From: Lysobacter terrestris
GTDB lineage: Bacteria; Pseudomonadota; Gammaproteobacteria; Xanthomonadales; Xanthomonadaceae
Direction: 5' to 3'
DNA: 64,000 nucleotides
Assembly: GCF_014489475.1 (NCBI RefSeq)
Contig: NZ_CP060820.1
Coordinates: 2,000,001 to 2,064,000, forward strand
The notes under the pieces are model-generated. The model did no database searches, was not told where the DNA came from, and was given only the letters and a program-made list of their open reading frames with translations. The position numbers and the translations under genes were made by a program. Numbering within the stretch: the first letter of the stretch is position 1; each line of letters begins with the position of its first letter. Shown piece after piece: positions 1 to 9,779 of the stretch.

Positions 1-648
1 TGGTTTTCCGGAATGAGCTGGACGGTGCGGCCGGATGGGCAAGGTGGGCCGCGCAACAACTACTGGTGCGCGGCCAACGCCTTCGTCGATGCGAACGGCG
101 AACTGCACCTGCGCATCACCAAGATGAAAGGCAACAAGTGGTGCGCGGCGGAAATCGTCAGCGACATGCGCCTGGGCTACGGCACCTACCAGTTCCAGCT
201 GCGCAGTCGCGTCGACCGGCTCGATCGCAACGTCGTGCTCGGCCTGTTCAATTACCCCACGGCCGACGTCGGCGCGGATGCGACCAACGAGATCGATATC
301 GAGTTCGCCAAGTGGGGCGACGCCGCGGCCGACATGCTCAACTACACCGCCTGGCCGGTGCAGCAGTCGCTGGGGCCGTCGGGCAACACGTTCCCGCTGG
401 CGCTCAATGGCGACCTCAGCACGCACCGCTTCATCTGGCAGCCAACCTTCATCCGCTACCAGTCGACGCACGGGCACTACGACGACAACCGGTTTCCGAT
501 CGCGGACTGGACGTTCGCGCCGGCGGACTACGGCAACCGCATCGCGCACGCGGCGATGCCGGTGCACTTCAACCTGTGGCTGGTGGCGCCGCCGTCGAAC
601 AAGCAGCCGGTGGAGATCGTCATCAGCCGGTTCACGTTCACGCCGTAG
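1..648 (+). CDS. Glycoside hydrolase family 16 protein (5' end outside window)
   Basis: The frame is open to the left edge: four codons (Trp-Phe-Ser-Gly) precede the first Met at position 13, and the text there reads like the interior of a GH16 jelly roll, so the true start is upstream. The visible ~215 residues carry the GH16 catalytic signature E-I-D-I-E (inside NEIDIEFA, around residue 95), in the ExDxE form seen in lichenases and xyloglucan transglycosylases, plus the typical upstream block G-x-L-H-L-R-I and a Trp-rich strand. GH16 enzymes cleave or transfer beta-1,3/1,4-glucans or galactans by a retaining mechanism; the substrate cannot be told from this fragment. Likely secreted, but the signal peptide is not in the window. 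A ~400 bp inverted repeat follows the stop. Confidence 0.8.
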   Translation, partial: WFSGMSWTVRPDGQGGPRNNYWCAANAFVDANGELHLRITKMKGNKWCAAEIVSDMRLGYGTYQFQLRSRVDRLDRNVVLGLFNYPTADVGADATNEIDIEFAKWGDAAADMLNYTAWPVQQSLGPSGNTFPLALNGDLSTHRFIWQPTFIRYQSTHGHYDDNRFPIADWTFAPADYGNRIAHAAMPVHFNLWLVAPPSNKQPVEIVISRFTFTP

Positions 649-712
649 GCGCGCTCCGCACTTTTTTGATCCTCGCTTACGCAAGGCAAACAACAACCAT
701 GTCGACAGACCC

Positions 713-1110
713 GTAGGGCGGCCGGCATGGATGCCGGCCGTTTTTCGACCATGCCATGGATGGCGTGTCGAAAAATCCCGGCGGCAATGACGCGGCCGGT
801 TTGCCTTGGCCAAGGATTGCCATTTCTTTGGTTACTTTCTTCGGGCAAGCAAAGAAGTGACCCGCCGTCAGGCGGAAGCTTTTGCTGTTGCTTCTTGAAG
901 CTAGAAGCGCGTGACTTGCAAGATCAAGAGCGTTTCGCCCGCAAGCGGGCGAGTCACTTTCTTTGCGGGCTCAAAGAAAGTAACCAAAGAAAGAGCCGGT
1001 AGGTCCAGGTCTAACCGGCCGCTTCATTGGTCGCGGGGATTTTTCGACACGCCATCCATGGCGTGGTCGAAGAACGACGCGCATCCATGCGCGTCGCCCT
1101 TCGGGTCTAC
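713..1110. repeat. Large (~400 bp) imperfect inverted repeat, non-coding
   Basis: The two halves are reverse complements of each other with small differences. The outer arms (about 713-805 and 1020-1110) share the block GCCATGGATGGCGTGTCGAA or its complement; the inner arms (about 820-870 and 940-995) share TTTCTTTGGTTACTTTCTT. The unpaired centre is about 870-940. Short ORFs run through both strands but have no start signals and mirror each other because of the repeat, so I treat them as spurious. It resembles long intergenic palindromes common in Lysobacter and Xanthomonas genomes and fills most of the 570 bp between the GH16 gene and the kinase gene. Confidence 0.8.
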
Positions 1111-1161
1111 GATTGAACGGGGGTGCAAGGCCGGATCCAGGATCAAGTGCGAACTTGGCGC

Positions 1162-1194
1162 CAGAAAGAAAAAGGCCGCCCAATGGCGGCCTTT
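1162..1194 (-). terminator. Rho-independent terminator of the PfkB kinase gene
   Basis: On the minus strand a perfect 10-bp stem AAAGGCCGCC / GGCGGCCTTT (1171-1180 with 1185-1194) with loop ATTG is followed by the T-rich tract TTCTTTCT. It begins 23 bases past the stop codon of the minus-strand kinase gene. Confidence 0.85.
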
Positions 1195-1217
1195 ACTCGT
1201 TAATCGGAACCGGCTCG

Positions 1218-2150
1218 TCAGAGCGCGTAACCGAACTGCTGCTTGAACTGCTCGGCGAACTCTTCGTAATCGAAACGCTGGTTCTGCGTGCCCGGATGCT
1301 CGACCTTCAGCGCGCCCATCAGGTTGCCGATGCGGCCGATGGTCATCCAGTCGTAGCCCTTCTCGATGCCGAAGATCAGGCCCGCGCGGAAGGCGTCGCC
1401 GCAGCCGGTCGGGTCGGTGACGCGGCGCTCGTGCGCCGGCGGCACGTCGAAGGTCTTCTCCTTGGTGTGGATCAGCGCGCCCTTGGGGCCGCGCGTGGTG
1501 ATGTAGGCCTTCACCCGCGCGACGATATCCTGCTCGCTCCAGCCCGTGCGTTCCTGCAGCAGGTTGGATTCGTAGTCGTTGACGGTGACGTAGTCGGCCA
1601 GCTCGATGAAGTCGCGCAGTTCCTTGCCGTTGAACAGCGGCATTGCCTGGCCCGGGTCGAAGATGAAGGGAATGCCGGCGTCGGCGAATTCCTTCGCGTT
1701 CTGCAGCATGCCTTCGCGCCCGTCGGGGCTGACGATGCCGAAGCTCACGCCCGGCACGTCCTTCACGTGGTTCTCGTACGACCGCATCATCGCGCCCGGA
1801 TGGAAGGCGGTGATCTGGTTGTTGTCGTGGTCGGTGGTGATGAAGGCCTGCGGCGTGAACAGCTCGTCGATCACCTTCACGCGGTCCAGGGTGATGCCCT
1901 GTTCGCTGAACCAGTCGCGGTACGGGCCGAAGTCCTGGCCCACCGTCGCCATCGGGATCGGGTCGCCGCCGAGCAGCTTGAGGTTGTAGGCGATGTTGCC
2001 GGCGCAGCCGCCGAATTCGCGGCGCATGCGCGGCACCAGGAAGGACACGTTGAGGATGTGCACCTTGTCCGGAAGGATGTGGTTCTTGAACTGGTCCGGG
2101 AACACCATGATGGTGTCGTAGGCCAGCGAGCCGCAGATCAAGGCTGCCAT
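1218..2150 (-). CDS. PfkB-family carbohydrate/nucleoside kinase (adenosine kinase-like)
   Basis: A 310-residue ribokinase-fold protein. The N-terminus MAALICGSLAYDTIMVF is a typical PfkB beta strand, followed by the substrate-side motif F-G-G-C-A-G-N-I-A-Y-N (about residue 41) and, near the C-terminus, the nucleotide/catalytic motif DPTGCGDAF whose Asp is the catalytic base in the family. Members annotated as adenosine kinases in Xanthomonadaceae look like this; the phosphate acceptor is inferred, not proven. The frame stays open upstream to 2327, but that extension is Pro/Arg-rich low-complexity text, so I place the start at 2150. The gene is divergent from mreB and ends in a clear terminator. 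Confidence 0.85.
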   Translation of the reverse strand: MAALICGSLAYDTIMVFPDQFKNHILPDKVHILNVSFLVPRMRREFGGCAGNIAYNLKLLGGDPIPMATVGQDFGPYRDWFSEQGITLDRVKVIDELFTPQAFITTDHDNNQITAFHPGAMMRSYENHVKDVPGVSFGIVSPDGREGMLQNAKEFADAGIPFIFDPGQAMPLFNGKELRDFIELADYVTVNDYESNLLQERTGWSEQDIVARVKAYITTRGPKGALIHTKEKTFDVPPAHERRVTDPTGCGDAFRAGLIFGIEKGYDWMTIGRIGNLMGALKVEHPGTQNQRFDYEEFAEQFKQQFGYAL

Positions 2151-2341
2151 CGGCGAAATCGTCCTGGTCGGAAGCCCCGGAATCGGGGCTGGTCGGGAGG
2201 GTGGAGCGGGGCGGGTCCGGGGCGTCCCCGGGGGCGGCGGTGGCCGCGCGGCGCGTAGGGTAGCCGCTGGGCCCCGGGCGGGCCAGCGCCATCGCCCTTT
2301 TTGGGCAACATTTCCTTGTTTGGACAAGGGGCTAGGCGTAG

Positions 2342-3442
<1,101 letters not shown>

Positions 3443-3452
3443 GTGGGGCGCA

Positions 3453-3608
3453 GCGGGAACGGGGAGCCGGGAACGGGGAATCGAGGATTCCGCCGTTTCC
3501 TGTGATGCGGCTTCCGGTAAGTTCCTGCAAAACGCGCAACATTCGCCAGATGCTTAGGCCGTGGGGAAGCGTGCTTTCCCGTTCCCTGTTCCCAGTCCCC
3601 GTTTCCGC
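3453..3608. repeat. Inverted repeat of GGGAACGGGGA-type units between mreB and mreC
   Basis: The left arm (3453-3486) contains two tandem GGGAACGGGGA-like units; the right arm (about 3575-3608) contains the complementary TTCCCGTTCCC and TCCCCGTTTCCGC. The arms are about 90 bases apart. Such G-rich/C-rich units are scattered between genes in Xanthomonadaceae. It separates mreB from mreC and could fold in the transcript. Confidence 0.6.
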
Positions 3609-3625
3609 CTCTTCGAACCCCTGAC

Positions 3626-4759
3626 GTGCCTCCCTACGCCGGTCCTTCCGCAAACCGCTCCGGCGAGATCGCCGAAACCCTGCGGCTACTGGCGTACCTC
3701 ACCCTGGCCGTGGTCCTGATCGTGCTCGACCACCGCGGTGGCTGGCTCGCGCGGGCGCGCCAGCAGATGCAGGTGTTCGTGCAGCCGGTGCGTGCCGTGG
3801 CCGGGCTGCCCGGGCAGGTGATCGCGACCGTGTCCAACGATGCCGGCACCCTGGGCCAGCTCACCGCCGAGAACCGCCGCCTGCGCAACGAGTTGCTGGT
3901 GACCCGCGCGCGCATGGCGCGGCTGGCGACCGTCAATGCCGACAACGCGCGCCTGCGCGGCCTGCTGGGGGCGTCCGAACAGGGCAGCCTCGACGTGCAG
4001 CTGGCGCCGGTGCTCGACATCGACCTGGACCCCACGCGCCAGCGCCTGGTGCTGCGCGCCGGCGTCGGCGACGGCGTGCGCGTCGGCCAGACCGTGATCG
4101 ATGCCGGCGGCGTGGTCGGCCAGATCATCGAAGTCGCGCAGCTGCAGTCGACGGTGTTGCTGCTGACCGATCCCGATCACGCCATCCCGGTGGCGATCGC
4201 GCGCACCGGCGTGCGCCTGGTGGCCTACGGCACCGGCCGCGCCGACCGGCTCGCGCTCGCCAGCGTGCCGCTCTCCAGCGACGTGAAGGTCGGCGACGTG
4301 TTGGTCACCTCGGGGCTGGGCGGGCGCTTCGCCGCCGGCTTCCCGGTCGGCACCATCACCGCGCTGCGGCCCGACGACAGCCGCGCCTTCCTCGTCGGCG
4401 ACGTGAAGCCGGCCGCCCAGCTCGACCGCGGCCGCGACGTGCTGCTGCTGCGCACGTTGCCGCCGCGCCCGATCATCGGCGCGCCGGCGCAGACCGCGGC
4501 ACCGATCGCGCCGGGCGCGACCGCCCCGGCACCTGCCGGCGCCGCGACGAACGCAACAGCGAACACAACGATGAAGCCGACGTCGTCCGCCGCCAAGCCG
4601 GCGACGGCAACGCCGATCAACACGACCAAGCCCGCCGCCACGCAAGCGCAGGCCCCCGCTGCGCCGGCGCCCGTGCCCACCACGCCGCCCGAACCCAAGC
4701 CCGAACCCAAGCCCGAACCCAAGCCCGAACCGGCCGCGCCGACGCAGGAGCACCGCTGA
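3626..4759 (+). CDS. mreC: Rod shape-determining protein MreC
   Basis: A 377-residue bitopic elongasome protein linking MreB/MreD to PBP2. It starts at GTG 3626. A single membrane helix (residues about 20-38, LLAYLTLAVVLIVLDH) is followed by a coiled coil (Q-L-T-A-E-N-R-R-L-R-N-E-L) and the periplasmic double beta-barrel (about 105-280). The last ~90 residues are a low-complexity Ala/Pro/Thr tail ending in Pro-Glu-Pro-Lys repeats, longer than in E. coli. The stop overlaps the mreD start by one base (TGATG), indicating translational coupling. Confidence 0.95.
   Translation: MPPYAGPSANRSGEIAETLRLLAYLTLAVVLIVLDHRGGWLARARQQMQVFVQPVRAVAGLPGQVIATVSNDAGTLGQLTAENRRLRNELLVTRARMARLATVNADNARLRGLLGASEQGSLDVQLAPVLDIDLDPTRQRLVLRAGVGDGVRVGQTVIDAGGVVGQIIEVAQLQSTVLLLTDPDHAIPVAIARTGVRLVAYGTGRADRLALASVPLSSDVKVGDVLVTSGLGGRFAAGFPVGTITALRPDDSRAFLVGDVKPAAQLDRGRDVLLLRTLPPRPIIGAPAQTAAPIAPGATAPAPAGAATNATANTTMKPTSSAAKPATATPINTTKPAATQAQAPAAPAPVPTTPPEPKPEPKPEPKPEPAAPTQEHR
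4688..4731 (+). repeat. Tandem 12-bp repeat encoding PEPK in the mreC tail
   Basis: Three exact copies of CCCGAACCCAAG (4688-4699, 4700-4711, 4712-4723) and a partial fourth encode repeated Pro-Glu-Pro-Lys. The unit length is a multiple of three, so copy number can change without a frameshift. Confidence 0.85.
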
Positions 4760-5241
4760 TGCGTTCGCGCTCGCCCTGGATCCTGCCGCTCAGCCTGCTG
4801 ATCGCGCTGCTGCTGGCCCTGCTGCCGGTGCCGCCGCTGCTGCAGGCGCTGCGCCCGTACTGGCTGGCGCTGGTGATGGCGTACTGGGTGATCGAGGACC
4901 CCGACCGCGTCGGCCTCGGTTTCGCCTTCCTGGTCGGCCTCGTCGCCGACCTGGTCATGGGCAGCCTGTTCGGCGAACAGGCGCTGCGGCTGGTCGTCAT
5001 CACCTACATCCTGCAGCGCTTCCGCGCGCGGCTGCGCTTCTTCCCGATGTCGCAGCAGGCGCTGGCGATCGGTGCGTTGCTGCTCAACGACCGCATCGTC
5101 ACCACGGCCGTGCACGTCGCGCTGGACGAAGCGGTGCCGACGTCGGTGTCGTGGTTCTCGCCGCTGGTCGGGATGCTGCTGTGGATCCCGGTCTTCGTCC
5201 TGCTGGACGGGCTGCGCATGGGCGGCTGGCGCCGGCGATAG
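4759..5241 (+). CDS. mreD: Rod shape-determining protein MreD
   Basis: A 160-residue inner-membrane protein with five or six hydrophobic helices (for example LPLSLLIALLLALLPVPPLL at residues 8-27) and the MreD-like segment G-L-V-A-D-L-V-M-G-S-L-F-G. It overlaps mreC by one base and is directly followed by the PBP2 gene with no gap, so it belongs to the same transcript. Length matches the family. Confidence 0.93.
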   Translation: MRSRSPWILPLSLLIALLLALLPVPPLLQALRPYWLALVMAYWVIEDPDRVGLGFAFLVGLVADLVMGSLFGEQALRLVVITYILQRFRARLRFFPMSQQALAIGALLLNDRIVTTAVHVALDEAVPTSVSWFSPLVGMLLWIPVFVLLDGLRMGGWRRR

Positions 5242-7359
5242 ATGAGTTTCCGTCCGCGCCGCCGGGTGCTGAAGAACGCCGCGCTGGAGGCCGACCAGTT
5301 CCGCCGTCGCGCCTTCGTCGCCTTCGCCGGCGTGCTGCTGGCGCTGGGCGGATTGGCGCTGTGGTACTTCCGCCTGCAGGTGTGGCAGCACAGCGAATAC
5401 GCCACGCGCTCGGAGGAGAACCGCATCAAGCTGCGCCCGGTGGTGCCGGCGCGCGGGCTGATCTACGACCGCAAGGGCCGCATCCTCGCCGACAACGTGC
5501 CGGCGTACCGCCTCGACGTCACCCCGTCGGAAGCCGGCGACAGCAAGCGCTGGCTGCCGGAGCTGCAGAAGATCGTCGCGCTCTCGCCCGAGGACATCGC
5601 CAGCTACGAGGCCAACCGCTTCGTCGCGCGCGGCTTCAAGCCGGTCACGCTGAAGCTGCGCCTCACCGAGGAGGAGGCCGCGCGCTTCGCCGTCGACCGT
5701 TGGCGCTTTCCCGGCGTCGAGCTGCAGTCCTACCTCAACCGTCGCTACCTCTACGGTGAACTGCTCTCGCACGTGATCGGCTACGTCGGCCGCGTCGACG
5801 CCAACGACCTCAAGACGATGAGCGAAAGCGACGCGGCCCTGAGCCACGTCGGCAAGACCGGGCTGGAGCGTTTCTACGAACAGGACCTGCGCGGCAAGGT
5901 CGGCTACGAGAAGATCGTGACCAACGTCGACGGCCGGCCGATGTACTCGGCCGGGCGCGTGCCGGCGCAGCCGGGCGCCGACCTGCGCCTGAGCATCGAC
6001 CTCGACCTGCAGCAGGCGATGGTCACCGCGTTCGGCGACATGGACGGCTCGGCCGTGGCGATCGATCCGCGCACCGGCGAGATCCTGGCGATGGTGAGCC
6101 TGCCGGCGTACGACACCAACCTGTTCGTCAACGGCATCCAGCACGACCACTACCGCGCGCTGATGGACAACCCGTCGCGCCCGCTGTTCAACCGCAACGT
6201 GCTCGGCGGTGGCCCGCCGGGTTCGACGGTGAAGCCGCTGATCGCGCTCGCCGGCCTCGACAGCGGCATGCGCACGCCCGAAGACAAGGTCTTCTCCACC
6301 GGCACCTTCTACATCCCCGGCCAGCGCCGCGGCTGGCGCGACGCGCACGGCGGTGCCGGCTGGACCGACCTGCGCAAGTCGATCTCGCAGTCGGTCAATT
6401 ACTACTACTACAAGCTCGCCTACGAGATGGGCATCGCGCGCTTCGACCAGTACATGTACAAGTACGGTTTCGGCGGCAAGACCGGCATCGACCTGGCCGG
6501 CGAGAACAGCGGCGTGGTGCCGTCGCCGGAGTGGAAGGCCAAGCGCTTCAAGGAGCAGTGGTATCCCGGCGAAACCGTCAACGCCGGCATCGGCCAGGGC
6601 TACTGGATCGCCACCGTGCTGCAGCTCGTGCGCGGCATCGGCGCGATCGCCAATGGCGGCGACCTGCACCGCCTGCACCTGGTCGACGATCGCCGCGACG
6701 GCTACGACCGGCCGTGGACGCCGCTGCCGCAGCCGGTCGCGCCGCGCATCACCGACAACGCCGGCCATCTGCGCGCGGTACAGGAAGGCATGATCGCGAC
6801 CATCCACGGCGGCGGCACCGGCGCGGCGATGGCGCGCGGCGCGCCGTACATGATGGCGGGCAAGACCGGCACGGCGCAGAAGATCAGCCGCAAGGGCAAC
6901 GTCAGCTTCGATCCGCATTCGCTGCCGTACAACCTGCGCCACCAGGCGTTGTTCGTCGGTTATGCACCGGCGGAGAACCCGACCATCGCGATCGCGGTGT
7001 CGGTGGAGCACGGCGGCTTCGGTGGTACCGCGGCGGCGCCGATCGCGCGCAAGGTGTTCGATGCCTGGCTGCTGGGCAAGATGCCCGAACCGGTGGAAGG
7101 CGTGACCCGTTCGCCGCAGGGCGGCGTGCTGATGGCCGGCCGGGAACCGCCGCCGGCGGTGCAGCCGATGGTGCCTGCGGGCGCCACGCCAGGCGTGCCG
7201 GTCGCGCCGAATCCGGGCGCCGCGAATGCCGGTAACCCGCCGCCGGCGCCTGCAGCGGTGCCCGCGCGGTCCGCGGCCGTGCCTGCGCAGACCCGCGCGC
7301 CGGCGCAACCGACCCCGACGCCGCCTGCGCCGTCGCCATCACCGGAGCCGACGCGATGA
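5242..7359 (+). CDS. mrdA: Penicillin-binding protein 2 (elongasome transpeptidase)
   Basis: A 705-residue class B PBP that cross-links new peptidoglycan during elongation with RodA. One membrane helix (about 27-45) is followed by the dimerisation domain with R-G-L-I-Y-D-R-K-G and the transpeptidase domain with active-site Ser328 in G-S-T-V-K (Lys331), a later S-V-N motif and K541-T-G-T-A. The C-terminal ~70 residues are Pro/Ala-rich, an extension beyond the E. coli protein. The start directly abuts the mreD stop, and the last codons overlap rodA (ATGA). Confidence 0.97.
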   Translation: MSFRPRRRVLKNAALEADQFRRRAFVAFAGVLLALGGLALWYFRLQVWQHSEYATRSEENRIKLRPVVPARGLIYDRKGRILADNVPAYRLDVTPSEAGDSKRWLPELQKIVALSPEDIASYEANRFVARGFKPVTLKLRLTEEEAARFAVDRWRFPGVELQSYLNRRYLYGELLSHVIGYVGRVDANDLKTMSESDAALSHVGKTGLERFYEQDLRGKVGYEKIVTNVDGRPMYSAGRVPAQPGADLRLSIDLDLQQAMVTAFGDMDGSAVAIDPRTGEILAMVSLPAYDTNLFVNGIQHDHYRALMDNPSRPLFNRNVLGGGPPGSTVKPLIALAGLDSGMRTPEDKVFSTGTFYIPGQRRGWRDAHGGAGWTDLRKSISQSVNYYYYKLAYEMGIARFDQYMYKYGFGGKTGIDLAGENSGVVPSPEWKAKRFKEQWYPGETVNAGIGQGYWIATVLQLVRGIGAIANGGDLHRLHLVDDRRDGYDRPWTPLPQPVAPRITDNAGHLRAVQEGMIATIHGGGTGAAMARGAPYMMAGKTGTAQKISRKGNVSFDPHSLPYNLRHQALFVGYAPAENPTIAIAVSVEHGGFGGTAAAPIARKVFDAWLLGKMPEPVEGVTRSPQGGVLMAGREPPPAVQPMVPAGATPGVPVAPNPGAANAGNPPPAPAAVPARSAAVPAQTRAPAQPTPTPPAPSPSPEPTR

Positions 7360-8474
7360 GCCTGATCCTGCGCTGGCTGCTCGACCTGCTGCTGCGCTTC
7401 ACCCGCACGCTGGACCTGCCGCTGCTCGGCGCGCTGCTCGCGCTGATGGGCATCGGCCTGGCGGTGCTGTACAGCGCCGGCGACGAATCCATGCGCCTGG
7501 TGTTCGCCCAAGGCGCGCGCTTCGCCGTGGGCCTGGGCTTCATGTGGCTGCTCTCGCGCGTGCCGCCGACGCAGCTGCGCAACTGGACGCCGTGGGTGTA
7601 CGCCCTGTCGCTGCTGCCGCTGATGGCGGTGCTGATTCCGGGCCTGGGCGCGGGCAAGCACGGCAACCACTGGCTCAACCTGGGCGTGTTCTATTTCCAG
7701 CCGGCCGAAGTGCTCAAGCTGAGCCTGCCGATGATGGCGGCGTGGTACCTCAACCGCCGCCCGCTGCCGCCGCGCTTCAGCGTCGTGCTGGTCGCCGCGG
7801 TGATCGTAGGCATACCCACCGGGCTGATCCTGCTGCAGCCCGACTTCGGCACCGCGATGCTGGTTGGCATCAGCGGCGCGTTCGTGCTGTACCTGGCGGG
7901 GCTGCCATGGTGGTGGTTCGGCGCGGGCTTCAGCGCGATCGCGGCGATCGCGCCGGTGGCGTGGTTCTGGCTGCTGCGCCCGTACCAGAAGGACCGCATC
8001 CTCACCTTCCTCAACCCCGAATCCGATCCGCTCGGCACCGGCTGGAACATCATCCAGTCGAAGATCGCGATCGGCGCGGGCGGCTTCACCGGCAAGGGCT
8101 GGGGCGAGGGCAGCCAGTCGCACCTCAACTACATTCCCGAACACACCACCGACTTCATCTTCGCGGTGCTGAGCGAGGAATTCGGCTGGCTGGGGGTCGC
8201 GCTGGTGCTGTCGCTGTACCTGTTCGTGATCGGGCGCTGCCTGTGGATCGCCTCGGGCGCGCGTGACGGCTATTCACGCCTGGTCGCCGGCGCGCTCGGG
8301 CTCGCGTTCTGCGTGTACGTGGTCGTCAACGGCGGGATGATCGCCGGCCTGCTGCCGGTGGTGGGCGTGCCGATGCCGCTGCTGAGCTACGGCGGCACTT
8401 CGGCGGTATCGCTGCTGGCGGGTCTGGGCGTGGTGATGGCGGTGCAGGCGCATCGACCGGTGCACGCGCGCTGA
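7356..8474 (+). CDS. rodA: Peptidoglycan glycosyltransferase RodA
   Basis: A 372-residue SEDS-family integral membrane protein that polymerises glycan strands as partner of PBP2. Around ten hydrophobic helices are visible, with the conserved SEDS blocks Q-P-D-F-G-T-A (about 160), P-E-H-T-T-D-F-I-F-A (about 260) and P-M-P-L-L-S-Y-G-G-T near the C-terminus. It starts inside the last codons of mrdA (ATGA overlap). Confidence 0.97.
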   Translation: MSLILRWLLDLLLRFTRTLDLPLLGALLALMGIGLAVLYSAGDESMRLVFAQGARFAVGLGFMWLLSRVPPTQLRNWTPWVYALSLLPLMAVLIPGLGAGKHGNHWLNLGVFYFQPAEVLKLSLPMMAAWYLNRRPLPPRFSVVLVAAVIVGIPTGLILLQPDFGTAMLVGISGAFVLYLAGLPWWWFGAGFSAIAAIAPVAWFWLLRPYQKDRILTFLNPESDPLGTGWNIIQSKIAIGAGGFTGKGWGEGSQSHLNYIPEHTTDFIFAVLSEEFGWLGVALVLSLYLFVIGRCLWIASGARDGYSRLVAGALGLAFCVYVVVNGGMIAGLLPVVGVPMPLLSYGGTSAVSLLAGLGVVMAVQAHRPVHAR

Positions 8475-8615
8475 CGCGTGCGTCTCCGCGCCGCGCGCGA
8501 AGCTGACCATCGCGTTCATGCAGCGGAAAACAAGGGTTTTTCGCTGCCGGATCGCGTGCTACCCTCGGCCGCGATGACCCGAAGCCCGTTCCCTGGCAGT
8601 GCGCGGATCACGTCG

Positions 8616-9779
8616 ATGCGGACCGCATTGACCTGCGCGCTGACCCTCGCACTCGCCGCCTGCGCCACCCAGGCGCCGCCGCCCCCGACCACGCAGCAGC
8701 CCGCGAGCGCGCCCTCCGCGCCGGGGATGACGTCCGCCGACGCGATCGCCACGGCACTGCCGCCGCCGCAGCGTCCCAGCGACGCGGTGCGCGCCGCCTT
8801 CGTCGCGGAGACGGCGGCGAAGTACGGGCTCGACGCCGCCTACATCGAGTCGGTGCTCGCGCGCGCGCAGATCCGCGAAAGCACCGTCACCGCGATGGCG
8901 CGGCCGGCCGAAACCAAGCCGTGGCGCGACTACCGCCCGATCTTCATCACCCCGCAGCGCATCGACGGCGGCCGCGCGTTCCTCGCCGAGCACCGCGACC
9001 AGCTGGCGCGGGTCGAAGCGCAGTACGGCGTGCCGGCCGAAGTGATCGTCGCGATCCTCGGCGTGGAGACCAGCTGGGGCGGCAACACCGGCAAGTCCTC
9101 GGTGCTCGACGCGCTGTACACGCTCGCCTTCAACTACCCGCGCACCAACCTGCCCGAACGCATCGAGCGCGAGAACCAGCGCGAAGCGTTCTTCCGCGAC
9201 GAACTCGCGCAGCTGATGAAGCTGGGCAAGGAAACCGGGCTGGACGTCGCCACGCTCACCGGCAGCTATGCCGGTGCGATGGGCTGGGGCCAGTTCATGC
9301 CGTCGAGCTACCGCGCGTATGCGGTCGATGGCGACGGCGATGGCAAGCGCGACCTGTTCAACGACCTCGACGACGTGTTCGCCTCGGTCGCCAACTACTT
9401 CGTGAAGAAGGGCGGCTGGCTGCGCGGGCAGCCGGTGATGGTGCGCGCGGCGTATGCGCCGGGCACGCTGCCACTGGTCGATTCCAAGGGCGAGCCGATC
9501 CACACCCTGGCGACGCTGGAACAGGCCGGCTACCGCCCGCTGGAACCCGTGCCGGCCGGCCTCACCGCCGCACCGATCGTGCTCGACGGCGACGCCAACG
9601 AGTACTGGCTGACGTTCCGCAACTTCCGCGCGATCTGGAGCTACAACAACTCGATCCGCTACGCGACCGCGGTGCACCAGCTGGCGCAGCTGATCGCGCA
9701 ACCGGCGCCGGATGTCGCCCCTGCACCCGCAGCAGCTCCCGCGCCGACCGACGCCGCGAACGGGCAACCGGGCGCATGA
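8616..9779 (+). CDS. mltB: Membrane-bound lytic murein transglycosylase B (lipoprotein)
   Basis: A 387-residue SLT_2-family lytic transglycosylase that cleaves the glycan backbone forming 1,6-anhydro-muropeptides. The start at 8616 gives a short lipoprotein signal ending in the lipobox L-A-A-C (Cys16); a start at 8574 (14 residues longer) is also possible. The catalytic Glu is E151 in G-V-E-T-S-W-G; G-A-M-G-W-G-Q-F-M-P-S-S and the D-G-D-G-D-G-K-R-D-L calcium-like loop follow, as in MltB. The stop overlaps the rlpA start. A TACCCT element just upstream of 8574 could be a -10 box. Confidence 0.93.
   Translation: MRTALTCALTLALAACATQAPPPPTTQQPASAPSAPGMTSADAIATALPPPQRPSDAVRAAFVAETAAKYGLDAAYIESVLARAQIRESTVTAMARPAETKPWRDYRPIFITPQRIDGGRAFLAEHRDQLARVEAQYGVPAEVIVAILGVETSWGGNTGKSSVLDALYTLAFNYPRTNLPERIERENQREAFFRDELAQLMKLGKETGLDVATLTGSYAGAMGWGQFMPSSYRAYAVDGDGDGKRDLFNDLDDVFASVANYFVKKGGWLRGQPVMVRAAYAPGTLPLVDSKGEPIHTLATLEQAGYRPLEPVPAGLTAAPIVLDGDANEYWLTFRNFRAIWSYNNSIRYATAVHQLAQLIAQPAPDVAPAPAAAPAPTDAANGQPGA

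Noticed and set aside
727-1183. Short ORFs on both strands inside the large inverted repeat
   Set aside because: They mirror each other because of the repeat symmetry, lack ribosome-binding sites, and have repeat-driven composition.
4225-7308. A 1027-codon minus-strand frame across mreC-mreD-mrdA
   Set aside because: Same antisense artefact; the plus-strand genes have clear motifs and coupled starts.
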